Source: Brachionus plicatilis
Lineage: Eukaryota; Rotifera; Eurotatoria; Ploima; Brachionidae
Length of the DNA: 29,733 nt
Direction: 5' to 3'
Assembly: GCA_010279815.1 (NCBI GenBank)
Contig: QEOQ01000544.1
Location: 1,084,017 to 1,113,749 of the forward strand
Both the position numbers and the translations under genes were made by a program. The notes under the pieces were generated by a model, which saw nothing but the letters and a program-made list of their open reading frames with translations, did no database searches and had not been told where the DNA came from. Each line of letters opens with the position of its first letter. Positions within the stretch are counted from its first letter, which is position 1. Positions 1 to 11,352 of the stretch are shown here, piece after piece.

Positions 1-131
1 GATAAATTTCAATCGTTGGATTTATAAGATGAGAAAAACTAGAATTTAAAATAAAAAATTGAAAGCATAAAAGAGTATTTTCTAAAAATTAAAAGTGTGT
101 TACAATTGAAAATAATCTTACTCTATTGCAG

Positions 132-152
132 GCTACAAATTCTACATAAAAC
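132..152 (+). repeat. Solo, degenerate copy of the 21-bp unit
   Basis: The sequence GCTACAAATTCTACAT at this position matches the first part of the 21-bp satellite unit, about 380 bp left of the main array. The rest of the unit is diverged. It is either an eroded outlier of the array or an independent copy. Confidence 0.5.
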
Positions 153-528
153 TAGTAGTGGTGAAGTTGGTAAAATAACATCTTAATGCTTCCAAGAGTA
201 CGGGTTTGAATTCAAGTTATATTAATGTAGCCTTAGAGAAAAAAATGTGTATTTGAGCTCGTGCTTTCAGTCTTGTGCTTCTACTTACCACCTGATTTGA
301 GCTCATAACCAAATTACAACTCTGGATAATTGTTAATATTCATCGAAAAATAGTATTTGATCTAGGCATGGTGTTTAATGGACAAATTATAGCGTCAAAA
401 ACGTAAGGATCTAGTATAAAAATACTTTACTCTGCAGCAATGCTCTAGCAAGCTAACTAAATTAATCTTGTGTTGTTCTAAAGAGTTAGACTTGTCACAA
501 AAAGTATACTACTTCTACTACTAAATTG

Positions 529-927
529 TAGACACAATTTTCATTATAGGATACACACTCTGTATTGTAGGCTACAAACTCTACATTGTAGTCTACACAC
601 TCTACATTGTAGGCTACACTCTCTACATTGTAGGCTATACTGTTTTCATTAAAGGCTACACACTCTACATTGTAGGCTACACACTCTACATTGTAGGCTA
701 CACACTCTACATTGTAGGCTACACACTCTACATTGTAGGCTATAATGTTTTCATTAAAGGCTACACACTCTGTATTGTAGGCTACACACTCTACATTGTA
801 GGCTACACACTCTACATTGTAGGCTACACTCTCTACATTGTAGGCTATACTGTTTTCATTAAAGGCTACAAACTCTACATTGTAGGCTACACAATTTTCA
901 TTAAAGGCTACACACTCTGTATTGAGG
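529..927. repeat. 21-bp satellite with 105-bp higher-order period
   Basis: Nineteen 21-bp units sit head to tail. The main unit A reads GCTACACACTCTACATTGTA plus a final G. A variant B contains GTTTTCATTAAAG in place of CTCTACATTGTAG. B units start at 529, 634, 739, 844 and 886. The first four are spaced exactly 105 bp apart, so the higher-order unit is B followed by four A units, and the last period is shortened to 42 bp. A-unit variants also recur in register: CTGTATTG in the first A and CTCTCTAC in the fourth A occur in the first and third 105-bp blocks but not in the second. The junctions CTACA-T-TGTAG and TGTAG-G-CTACA make the array densely palindromic. Because 21 is a multiple of 3, one forward frame stays open as a heptapeptide repeat, but it contains no Met. 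Confidence 0.95.
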
Positions 928-1815
928 CTACATAATTTACTGGGAATTATCGGCGATATACCAAAGTGTCTTTCAACTATAACTTATCTTTAGAACTTAA
1001 GGTTCAAACAACCGATGTTACTCAAGCTTTAATCTCTAGTTGAATGGATTTTAACAATTGTTTAAGCGATAAATGATAAAGTTACTTTTAAAAAGAGCTC
1101 AGTTCAATTTGTCGAATAACTTCAAACAAATATTGTAAACATTGCTCGCAGTTGCCAGCAATTAATCGATAAGCTTCCAAAATTACAAATTAATGCTTTC
1201 AAAAATTTAAATGGCTTCGCTTCCCTATTTTTTACAAGCACTTTAAGTTATTTTCATTAAATTAACCGGTAAAAAACAAAAAAAAAATAATTTAATTTTT
1301 AGCTAGCATTCAAACGGAAACTGTTATCGGACGTTTTTTTTCTGCACCACTCTTACTAGTCATAGGTAGATGGCTCATTAAAAAAAAAGAAAAAAAAAAA
1401 GGAATTTTAATTGAAAATAGCCCCAACATAGAACAATTTAAAGCCGAGTTTGTATCCGTAAACAAAACAACAATAACAAGTTAAAAACACATTTTAGAAA
1501 CAAAACGGAAGCTGAATATATTGTTTTATAATTAAGAGTAATTTGATCCCTCTTAGCTTCATTAAGAGTGAAATAAATTGAAATTAGGACCTATTAGTAT
1601 ACTGGCTAATTGTACTAAAAAAATAATTAATCGTTTTTTAACGATTTTTAAATTCATACGGCTTATAGGAAAGCCCGTGAAATTCAGCAGACTCTAAGTT
1701 GATAAAATCTGTATCTTATCTCCGGTTGTGGCCAAATATCGAATAAATAAACTATCGATATCTAGCCGATCAATCAGCACAATATATACCATGACACTAT
1801 CTTGATCGAGCCTGG

Positions 1816-1839
1816 GTAAACACAACTAAGGGTGTTTAC
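1816..1839. repeat. Perfect 8-bp hairpin
   Basis: Arms GTAAACAC and GTGTTTAC are exactly complementary and flank an 8-nt loop (AACTAAGG). It sits in a locally GC-richer patch (about 1780-1860). Function unknown; short palindromes also arise by chance in AT-rich DNA. Confidence 0.6.
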
Positions 1840-2818
1840 GCAATTGGCCCCATCTTAAGTTAATATTTAAAATTTATGACTTTGATTCGGAAATGAGAAA
1901 CGCGTTCGATAAGGAATCAAGTTGTAAATTTTATTAGTCCGAACCGGGAATAATGTGAAATTGATACCATTCCGATTGATTAGATGGGAATATTTTGCCA
2001 CTCTCATACGGGAATTACATTGATAAAATAAAAACAATTGAATTTGTTCTACTTGGTGGATTCTAGAATACTTTAATGTGAGTACTCATTTGAGCATATT
2101 TTTGTCGAAATTCCGATTCCACATAGACTTCGAATCGCGATGGTATTTCGATTAAGCCCACTTTTTTTTCTTCTTTTCTAATTAATAAATATTTTTTTTT
2201 TTGAACTTCCTAATTGATAAAACGCACACTCAAACTAGATAACCATCTAGTTCGATATAAAATGCCGATTTATTGCTAGGTTATGATATTAATATTACAA
2301 AATTCGAGCAAAATAAAACAAAAACAATTAAAAATATTAAATTTCAAAAAAAAAAAAGAAAAAATCTAATGGGCACATATTTTTATTCTTAATTTTTAGA
2401 TGTCTTAAATTTTGGCAGACTATTGGGATTTTAATTTAATTTGCCATATTGCTTATTGAAGGAAGCATATTTTTGAGACACTAGTCTGAAAATAAAAAAA
2501 AAACATTTGCACCTTTTTCATTCATCTTAAACGAAAGAAGCTTTTATTTAATTAAAAGTTGAAATAAATCACATTCTCCGGAATATGATAATTATTTATT
2601 TTTTCAAGATTGAACTTATCATAAAAAAGAACGTTTTGTGTTTAATTAATTCCTGGTGCAGTCTGTGGTTGAGAATTTGGCCTCGATGGTGATCAAACGA
2701 GCGCGGCCAAACTTTCACCTGCTCGCAAAATTTCACTTAAATTTCGCAGAGTATTGAGGAAATGAGAACTATTTTCATAAAATATTAAGATAAGGAAAAA
2801 AATTATTTCTTTTTTCGA

Positions 2819-2842
2819 ATCGATTTAGGCGGATAAATCGAT
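2819..2842. repeat. Perfect 9-bp hairpin with GC-rich loop
   Basis: Arms ATCGATTTA and TAAATCGAT are exactly complementary around the 6-nt loop GGCGGA. A second ATCGAT-like word (GATCTGCGATGATC) follows directly, and TTTAGG at the left arm can alternatively pair with CCTAAA about 35 nt downstream. This could be a protein-binding palindrome; no function can be assigned. Confidence 0.6.
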
Positions 2843-4387
2843 CTGCGATGATCACCTAAACCCGCACATACTCACATTTGTTGCACACTTTTAATCTCGA
2901 TTGGTGTTAAATATTTTCATTAAAGAACATTTTGTAAAATATTTTCATTTCCGTGTTTTAAGTCACGATAAATAAATATTAAATTGATCTATAAACTAAA
3001 AACCTTATAAATGACTTTTAATTAAATCTATTTTGAAAACGAGCTTGATAAACAAATATTTCATGGCCTAGTTTGTGTAAGAGATATATCAAGAGGCTAA
3101 AACTCAATTCGAGCATTTAAATGACACTGACAGGCTAATCAAAATTATTTACACTTAAAGTGAAATTGGGCTCACCTATTGTAAGATGACTCGGGCCCAT
3201 CTAGTTCATTCCGTGATATTTTTATCATTTTTTTTCCTATACAAATTGCCATTTTGGTCAGCACTCCCCTTTCAGCTAACAAAGCGCTAGAAAAATACAA
3301 AAATTTAAATTAAAGACAAATTAAATTAGAAAAAAATAGCTTTTTTTAGTCAAGTTAAATTTTGATGATATTATGCCGTGATATTTTTTTAATTCGGTCA
3401 AACGTGGTGACTAGAATAAATAGGGAAATTTAATCTATGTTGTAGCATAAAAGAAAATAAAAATTGAATTTGATGACATGAAATCTTAATTAGAAAAATC
3501 TACTACAAATTGCGTAATAGCTTTCAATTTTTTAAAATTGATTTTACAACTCGTGCTTGCTTGCATTCGATGCGAATTCATTTCTAATTGTGAACATTTT
3601 AAGCTCAAGTGAATCTATTCTTAGCCGAGTTTTATATTGAATTGTGCTTGGATACAATTGAAATTCGTGAAAAAATTTAAATTTTTAATTTTATTCATTA
3701 TTTTAGATTATATTTATACAACGCATTAATCACTTATTGATTTTGTTTGAACAAATTCTTAAAATAGTTTAACTTTGGTTACAAAAATTTAATTAAATTT
3801 TTGCACTTGAATACAATCTTAAATACCAAGAAGCTATATTCACCGTTAGCTCTCAACTGATTGCCTATAAGATACCTCTTCAAATTTTGATTGATTCCGA
3901 ACACTGAATTCCTTGAAAACCTAATCAATTAAACTTTCAAGCATCATAGTCTTAAGTGCACTTGATCCTGTCACAAGATTTGCCTCAATGATTTGGTCAC
4001 CTTTAGAAAAATAATACCTACAAATGTCCAGGAATATTGAGGGCTATTTATAAGCACTCCATTTTGGCAGCTATCAAGCTCAAAAATCTTAAATCTTAAG
4101 ATTATCTTCACATTTTTTTGGCTCAGTTTTTAAATCTTTATCTATTCTCATAATACAATAATCATATTAGGAGAAAATAGTAATGTCGATGGTCGAGTTT
4201 GATAAAACTTTGTCTGAGGCATTGTGGTATGGTTAATTTCAGGTGGGCTTAATGACAATTGTTGATGCGATCAAGCTTTGATATACTGCACATATTTACT
4301 TGTTGATATTTCGTGAAAACTAGTGGATTTTAATCTATTTACTTTTTTAAAAGGAATTGATTAAAATTTCAATGTCAAATGACACGA

Positions 4388-4408
4388 GCTACACTATCTA
4401 CATTGTTC
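4388..4408 (+). repeat. Solo copy of the 21-bp satellite unit
   Basis: GCTACACTATCTACATTGTTC matches the satellite unit at all but a few positions, 3.4 kb away from the array. Because it is isolated, it shows that single units have dispersed or survived outside the tandem block. Confidence 0.65.
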
Positions 4409-7400
4409 GACATTTATCTTTAATCAAACACTCTAAGCGTTAAGCTAACAATTTTTTTCTTTAAAAAAAAATATTTTCATATCAACTTAAAAATGACAAT
4501 TAAAATAGACCTATAATTTGTGTCATATCGAATTAAATCGATCTATTTTAATTGAATTTTCTATCAGGTTAAATTAAGAACAACAACTTGGACACAATGG
4601 TTCATATGTGACATCCTAATGGCAATCGGTGGGACTCCAAGATCAAGTGGGTTGAAAAAAATTTCTACTCAACACCTCATTACACGAAATCGATTATTAT
4701 ATGTCCTTAAAAGTTAAATAATTAATCCATTTCGAGTGGTTTGTTTTCTTAAAGAAAATTTTTTTTCTTTTATGACTAACAACCCTACGGGAAATAACAA
4801 CTAAAATAATTAAAAAATAATATTTTTGTTAAAACGTATTATTTTTGAGTAGTTTATTACGTAGAATTCATTGAATTAATCATGCTCAAATATTATTCAA
4901 TAAAAGCTTAAGAAATTAAAATTTAATAATTTGACTACAAATATTGTTTAGAAATTTTTTTTAGTTGAAAAATTTAGATCTTATCAACATTTAACACCTA
5001 TAGCCCATGGGTTTCAAATTTAATTAAAAGATCATATTTAGCCCTGAGATCAGCTTGTTTTTATTGTGACTCCCTTAATTAAATTAAATCCCAAAAATGC
5101 AGCCAACTATCAATTGCGTATTAAATGCCTCATGGTCATTTAATCAATCAATTGAAAATAGTGCCGCATCTAATCTAATATCTTAATAAAACTTGGTATG
5201 CTAGATATTCTATTTGATTCAGCCCTAAGCTCCAAGGAATCGTCTTGTCAGCAGGTTTTTGAACACATTAAATTAAACAACTAATTTTACTAAAATCAGA
5301 TAAAGAATTTTCAATAAAAATTTGACACTTATTTTTTTTAAATAACTTATCTTCGATTCTATCTAAAATTGAAATTTGAAATCCGATTAATTTATTCTTA
5401 CAATTTTTTTTCATAAAAATTTCTTAAAAAAAAAGTTAAAATTTAAAACATTTTTATTTATTCATGAATACTTACCATAGAAAAGTTTCAACATTTTTAA
5501 AACTTTTAAATAAGAAATTTTTTAAAAATTTATATTTATTTATAATTAAAATATGTCGATTTTAGGTTTGCACAAACTTTAATAAAAATTTTTAATTTGA
5601 CTAAAAACAAGTGATCAAGAAAAATAATTTTTATATGTTTCTTTACTTATCTTGAGTGCTTGGTATGAAGCGATTTAATAAAGTAAGACTTAATGATCAA
5701 ATCAATTGGATACGTCTATCTGTATGATTTATCCAAAAATAAAAAAGATTGGTAAGTTTGAGATCGATTTAGAAATAAGGCTTTTTTATTTAAGTGCTTT
5801 CAAGAACTTAAATTTTCTATCTTGCTTTGTAATCTAAAAATAAAATTATCTGTTTAGTTGTTTAGGATAATATAAACAAAATTCGATTACAGAATAGCAA
5901 TAAAAAACACCAAGATAATACCTTAGTTTCTGAGTACGTTCTCGTTTCGCACAATTTTTAATAATTACTATTCATTAATCAAAAATACGGAAAATTACTA
6001 AGGGCTCTCGAAAACCGATACAACAAAAAACTGTTTAATTTAAAGAAAAAACTAATTTTATAAGAAAAAGAAAATATTCGCATTGGTAACGAAAAAATTT
6101 TCTTAATTCAAAGAGGCCATATAAAGAGAAAAAAAAAGTTTGTTTGAGTAACTAGCGAATAAATATAAATGAGTAAAATTTCACTTAACTCTGGACTCGA
6201 AATAAAAATATTTAAGTCTTAAATTTTGGATTAAAAAAAATTGAATCTCTGCTGATAGAGTAAACATATTAACCTGAATATTTGTGACGGGCCAAAACTG
6301 ACCACAATTACTTGTAATTAAACCTGGGACATATTTTACCAATAATTTACGAAATGTCAAAAGTATTGATTGAAAATCTAAAAATTAAAAAATCTTCAAA
6401 ATTAAATTAGAGTTTTGAAACAGTTTTAAAATTGGGTCTAATTAGCCAATGCTGAACAATGCCCCAATGGACAATAATTAGAATTCAAGTAGGTATGCTG
6501 CTGTGAATGCAAATAAGGCTGGGATTAGACTCGGAACAATGAACTAAAACAATGTTCTCTTTGCTGATTCTAAATGCAACTCATAATTACTAATCGAAAA
6601 GTTTATCAGCGTCATTAGGACCGATTCTCAAGTCTGATTTCACAATTTATCACAATAAAGTGTCTTATTAGGGCCTTATGTTCAAAATTTGAATGAACAA
6701 ATGCTTTAATTTGCAACATAATCTCTTTCGTAGACGACTTAGTTCAATTTTTAGACAGATTTCAAACTCTTTATCTTCTTTAACTCGAATTTAATTTCTA
6801 CTACTCTAAAATTTTGAATTAATTGAATTTTTTTTAGAAACCCTATTTATATATTTGAGATTTTTATTTTATTAAAAAAAAAGTTGACACCGAAAACGAG
6901 TTTGAACTCGATTTTATTTAGTCTAGAAATTGATAGAGAGAAAGAGAGAATCGATTTTGACATTGACAATTTTAGCGCAGGGTTCGATATCAATTGGGGC
7001 TAAACAATTGAGGGCTATTAATCCGGAATTGTTTGATTTCAAAAACCTATTGATTCTCTATTGATACCATTCGAGATCAATAAATCTATTCACACGTAAA
7101 CGAATATTAAAAGCTTGTTTTTGAAAAACTTTTCAATGTTCGAGTATTTTAAAATTTTTCTTTTGTTCGTACAAATTAGCTACAAATATCCTGAATAATT
7201 TAAATGAAAGTTAACTATTTCCTTTCTCTAATTTTTCTTCCATTCACGATCAATTTAAAGTGCTGATGCTCCAAGATCGTTTGAGCCAAATATTTTATTT
7301 GCATCATTTGGCGCTTTTTTTGCTCGAATATCCAATTTATCGAATTATGTAACTCCAAGGAAGTTGTTCACAATGAATTCAACTCATTCAGGATATTCGA

Positions 7401-8692
7401 TTAGAGAAATTTAAATATCAAACACAATTAATTTATTTCTTATCGAAATGTAAATTATTTTACCTTTTGATTTTTACTTCTGAAAAAAAAAAAGCAAAAA
7501 AATTATTTCATACTCCTCGAAATAAAATTTTAATATAAAATTTTATTGAATCAAAATTAATAAATAAAATTTAAATATTAAATTTCCAATTCAGACTGAT
7601 CTTCAAGTTAAAATCCTTAAAAAATTCTTCAAATTAAAAAATAAAAAATTTTTTGTTTAAAGAGATTTTTAAAAATATTCCCATTAATATTCAAACGATA
7701 TCTAATTGCCAAGAATAATGATATATTGTTTGCAGTAAATTAAGATAAAAACCTTATTTAGGCTATTTGACACGATAAAATAATTCGCTCAATCTGCTAT
7801 TATCTTATTGCGTTTAGAATACGAAAAAAAAATTTGTAAATATTTGGTCGCGCCTTAAAGAAAAGCTACTTAGATAGATTAGACTAAAAATTTTAACAAG
7901 TTAATTTACTTGATTTATTATATTGAAAATAAATAGAACTTAGTCTAGGTTTTTGGCTATAAATTTTGAGATGACTCGAATTTTACGCTCTTAAGATTTT
8001 CCATTGTGATCAAACAATAAATTGATGCATTTAAATTTTAGTTTTAAATTTTACATATGCAGCCTTGGAGTTGTTTGGTGAACAAAAAGAAAAAATTTTG
8101 CCAACATTTGTCGAGTTCTTTCAAAAATTAAATCGAACAAGAACAATATCTTCAAGTTTAAAATTTTCCGAAACCAAGAGTCTGGTTAAGAATTAAACTA
8201 TTTGTTTTATGTGAGCAAAATGTTGTCGAAGACATGACTTAAACCATGATGGATATTCTAAATAGGATAAAGGCTTTGGCTAAACTTAAACGAGTCGACT
8301 TAAATTTCTTAGAGACTTTGCACATGATTGAATTTTCACGAAAATCCTAAAGCCTCATTTCTTTGTCGAGTTCGTGATTTTTTCGAAGTGTATGACTCAT
8401 TACCAAAGTATAAAAACAAATCAAGTTTTAAATTAAATTTCTTTTCATCAAACATAAGAAAAAAAGTGAAATTAAAAACTATTTCAATTAAAAAAAAATT
8501 GAAATTTCAAGGTATTAAGTTATCTATCAAAATAAAGTCCACATGTTGAAATGTTTGCTTAGGATTTGCTTGCTTTTTGATCATATGCCGTTGTTTTTTT
8601 GTTGTTTTAATTTAATTCTTTCATACAAAAAAAATGATTTGAGTTAAAAAACTAATCGAAATTCTAAATTTTATTTTTAATTATTTTAAAAT

Positions 8693-9336
8693 CTAATTTG
8701 ATGTCTGCATGGGCATTTCGATGCATACAATGTTGATGTTTCTATCACCGACAATTCTCATTTTTATCTGGCCCTTGACCTTAATTAAAATTTTAGCCCT
8801 TATATAACGAAAATTTTTAATATAAATCTACAATTGGAAAGCTATTCAATATCGGCACAGAAAACTCTATTTGATTTTCGACATTTCTATCAGCCGGACA
8901 ACTGGCACCTTTTTATTTTTTCATTTAAAAAATTGACTTTTATTTTAAAAAAATACCCAAAAGGCAACCGTCATTTTCATCCAGGCTAAAATTTAATGAA
9001 AAACCTGACACAGTAGCTGTAAATCTTGGTCTCAGAGTTATTGTGCTGATAGCTTTAAATTTTTTCTAAATTATAGATTTTTGTTAAATTTTTTTAAATA
9101 ATTACTTGGGATAAATTTTATTTTAACATTTGCGTTTTTTCCTCGGATTAATTTGCATGGTGTTTCAGTACAGCCCTCAACTTCAATGGATCTTACAGCA
9201 CCATTTTTGGAGCCTAGCTTTCTTATGTTTATTTTTTTTGTTTTAAAAAGAATCAAAAATTTAAACCGCAATCTTTGAAATCCAGTTGAGCTTTAGAAAT
9301 TCCAATAATTGCTGAGAAAATAATAAATGTGAGCAT
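8693..9336 (-). CDS. NPC2-like secreted lipid-binding protein (copy B, five exons)
   Basis: Predicted secreted ML-domain (MD-2-related lipid recognition) protein of the NPC2 family, which binds sterols or other lipids in lysosome, gut lumen or extracellular fluid. Exons are 9336-9267, 9213-9106, 9052-8957, 8908-8832 and 8779-8693, all with GT-AG introns and continuous frame, giving 145 aa. Residues 1-16 form a signal peptide (MLTFIIFSAIIGISKA). The six NPC2 cysteines are present: C23, C38 and C43, two in DGCLLGASCP, and one in NIVCIEMP near the C terminus. It differs from classical NPC2 in lacking the PFP motif, reading SLNFSL there, so its ligand may differ. The exon 3 start uses a weak AAAG acceptor and is the least certain boundary. 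It lies about 1.06 kb downstream of a paralogue (10398-10958) in the same orientation, suggesting tandem duplication. A TATAAAAT box candidate lies at 9364-9371. Confidence 0.88.
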
Positions 9337-10397
9337 TTTTGATTTAAAATTAAAAATTTGGTCATTTTATAGATACTTTTTAGTTTATTATGACTTTTTT
9401 TTTAAACTAGGCTAGTCAATTTCTAATAATTTAATTTTTTATTTTCTTCTAAATATAAAATTTTAAGCACATGTTCTGAATATGATTTTAAATAAAATTA
9501 TTTTTTCCAATGTTTGAGTTTAAAATAGAATTATTTATTAAGAAATTTTAACTTCTAAATTAGAACAATTTAAAAAAAAGATTTTCAAAATTCTGAATTT
9601 ATTCAGGAGTAAATGAATTAGTTTTTTCTTTTATTTTTACTTTTACTTGAGCAACTTTTGTTCTTTTTATTACTCTTTTTTCAATCAAAATTGCAATTGT
9701 GGCGTTGTTTATTCAAAAATAATAATTAATGTTTTTATTAGTTAAATTTTTCTAAAATTCACAATCATTTACCTAGTATTCGAAATATTTTTTATAAGTC
9801 ATTAATTTTCGGATTAAATCTTTATTATAATTTAGGTTTCAAGCTTTAATTAAATATTTCAAGAATTAAATTACTTTTTTAAATTATCATTAGATCTATT
9901 CGAATTTTGAACTGAATAATCAGCTGAAAAATATAATTTAATATCATATATTTCAAAAAATATAATCTAACGAAAAAAAACTTAGACTCATGCTAAATAA
10001 AATCATAAAATAAATATAAAAATGTAAGAAAAGTCTAAGGTTAAATTAAAAATTAATCTATCTAGTATTATTTAGTTAATTATGCTTTAATTTTATTTGT
10101 TTTTTAATTTTTTTTTAACTTATTTTTTTAAACCCAAAACCTGTAAATATTCTCCCAGTAAAATCTTCTTTTAAATGAATTCTACACTTTAATCTAATGT
10201 TTTTTTAAATTAAACAAAAATTTATTAGCTTGCACTTTTTTTTCAAAAATATAGCTTTCGCTTCATTTTCTTAAAGTATGTATTTAAAGGCTACCATTAA
10301 GTTTAAAAAATTATCGTTAATAAAATTTATTCTGAAAAAATTTTTCCATCAAATAAATGATAAAACGATAATAACTAGTAAACTCAAAAAAAATAGT
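9337..10397. other. Intergenic spacer between the two NPC2-like genes
   Basis: Very AT-rich DNA with no exon-like segment on either strand. It contains the 3' flank of copy A and the putative promoter of copy B. I see nothing else in it. Confidence 0.7.
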
Positions 10398-10958
10398 TTA
10401 TGATGAAATTTTGACTGGGAATTGAAAACAAATAATATTATTATTTGATTCAGTCAAAAATTGGATTCTTACATCAACACTCAACTAAAAAAATTAAAAA
10501 AATTAGAAAAATATAAATTTTGATAGAATAATTACTGAAGGATATTCTTTCAAAATCGGTAGCTTTAATTCAACACTATTTTGAGAGTTGGCTTGAGCAG
10601 GACAATTAGCATTAAGATTGCAAGCGTTGTCATCAGGCAATGGAAATGGAATCGGAATGCCAAAAATAACTCCCGATACTTTAGCTTTGATTGAAGTTGA
10701 GGCAATTCCTAATTTAAAAATGTTTTTTTTGTAAAAAAATTTAATTTTTTACATTTTATTTGAATAAACACTTTGGTCAAATGTAGCTTTCATAGAAGCA
10801 TCCGTTTCTTTTTTCAATATACACGGAGACGAAGTACATCCTTCGACTACTATATCAGTCAATACTCCATTTTTGCTTCCGCAGTCTTTCCAAGTAATTT
10901 GAGCACTGCTCGAACCAAATAAAGCAACTGCGATGGTCAAAAATAAAAGCTTAAACAT
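10398..10958 (-). CDS. NPC2: NPC2-like secreted lipid-binding protein (copy A, three exons)
   Basis: Predicted NPC2/ML-domain lipid-binding protein; family members carry cholesterol or other lipids in the lysosome or outside the cell. Exons are 10958-10772, 10708-10536 and 10484-10398, continuous in frame and giving 148 aa (human NPC2 is 151 aa). Signal peptide is residues 1-19 (ends GSSSA). All six family cysteines are present: C26, C41, C46, two in NACNLNANCP, and one in NIICFQFP. The IPIPFPLP stretch matches the conserved PFP sterol-pocket motif. The last exon encodes the closing beta strands (DVRIQFL, FQFPVKI). The first donor (A|GTGTTT) is weak; reading through it would add a few residues and then stop. 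Its two intron positions are shared with copy B, while copy B has two further introns. A TATA-like box and a GATA motif lie upstream. Confidence 0.93.
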
Positions 10959-10999
10959 TATTTTCTTCTTTTTATTGGATCTTAAATCGTTCGAAGGTA

Positions 11000-11007
11000 T
11001 TTTTATA
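11000..11007 (-). promoter_or_regulatory. Candidate TATA box of NPC2-like copy A
   Basis: TATAAAAA on the minus strand, about 42 nt upstream of the start codon at 10958. The spacing would allow a very short 5' UTR. Chance occurrence is possible in such AT-rich DNA. Confidence 0.4.
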
Positions 11008-11072
11008 GTAAATAAGGCACCGATAAAAATCTTGCCACTTTTTTTTTAACCATTAGGTAACTTAAATTCATC

Positions 11073-11083
11073 TCTTATCAAAG
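11073..11083 (-). promoter_or_regulatory. Candidate GATA-factor site upstream of NPC2-like copy A
   Basis: CTTTGATAAGA on the minus strand, about 115 nt upstream of the start codon. TGATAAG is the classical invertebrate GATA-factor core, often found at gut genes. The same 11-mer occurs in the opposite orientation 54 nt upstream of the NIDO gene start (21775-21785). Confidence 0.35.
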
Positions 11084-11352
11084 AAAAAAATAATCAATAG
11101 ACTGATGGGAATTCAAAATTATTTCTCTCTCAAGTCGTATGATTTTTCTGAAAAAAAAATTAAAAAAATGGTATAACATTTTATTTTAAAAATTTTGCAA
11201 AAAATGATTCAAAATCTCATCAAAAACTAAATGAAAAAATTCTAAAAGTATTGAGAAAAATAAGGTTGAGCTATTACTAAAATTAAAACGAATCTATCAC
11301 TAAAAGGAGAGTTAATAAATTCTTAGCAATTTTAAACATCAATTATTTTCTT

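Larger units (their letters stand above)
1..8692. other. 8.7-kb stretch without a recognisable gene
   Basis: I see no exon series, RNA gene or recognisable protein in this interval. It holds the 21-bp satellite (529-927), solo units of the same repeat (132-152 and 4388-4408), two perfect hairpins (1816-1839 and 2819-2842), a GC-richer island at about 4565-4672 and many A/T homopolymers. Parts of 1680-3250 look visibly richer in CpG and in ATCGAT/TCGA words than intergenic DNA further right; this is by eye, not calculated. It lies downstream of the NPC2-like gene at 8693-9336. It could be a regulatory region, a long intron of a gene outside the window, or repeat-rich spacer. Confidence 0.6.
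10959..11352. other. Spacer between UGP2 stop and NPC2-like copy A start
   Basis: About 390 nt of AT-rich DNA holding the UGP2 3' flank and the putative NPC2-like promoter (TATA at 11000-11007, GATA motif at 11073-11083). No coding signal seen. Confidence 0.6.

Noticed and set aside
8328..8549. 73-codon plus-strand open frame
   Set aside because: It begins at a TTG, its second half is Lys/Ile/Phe low complexity typical of AT-rich noncoding DNA, and no splice-linked exons or family resemblance were found.
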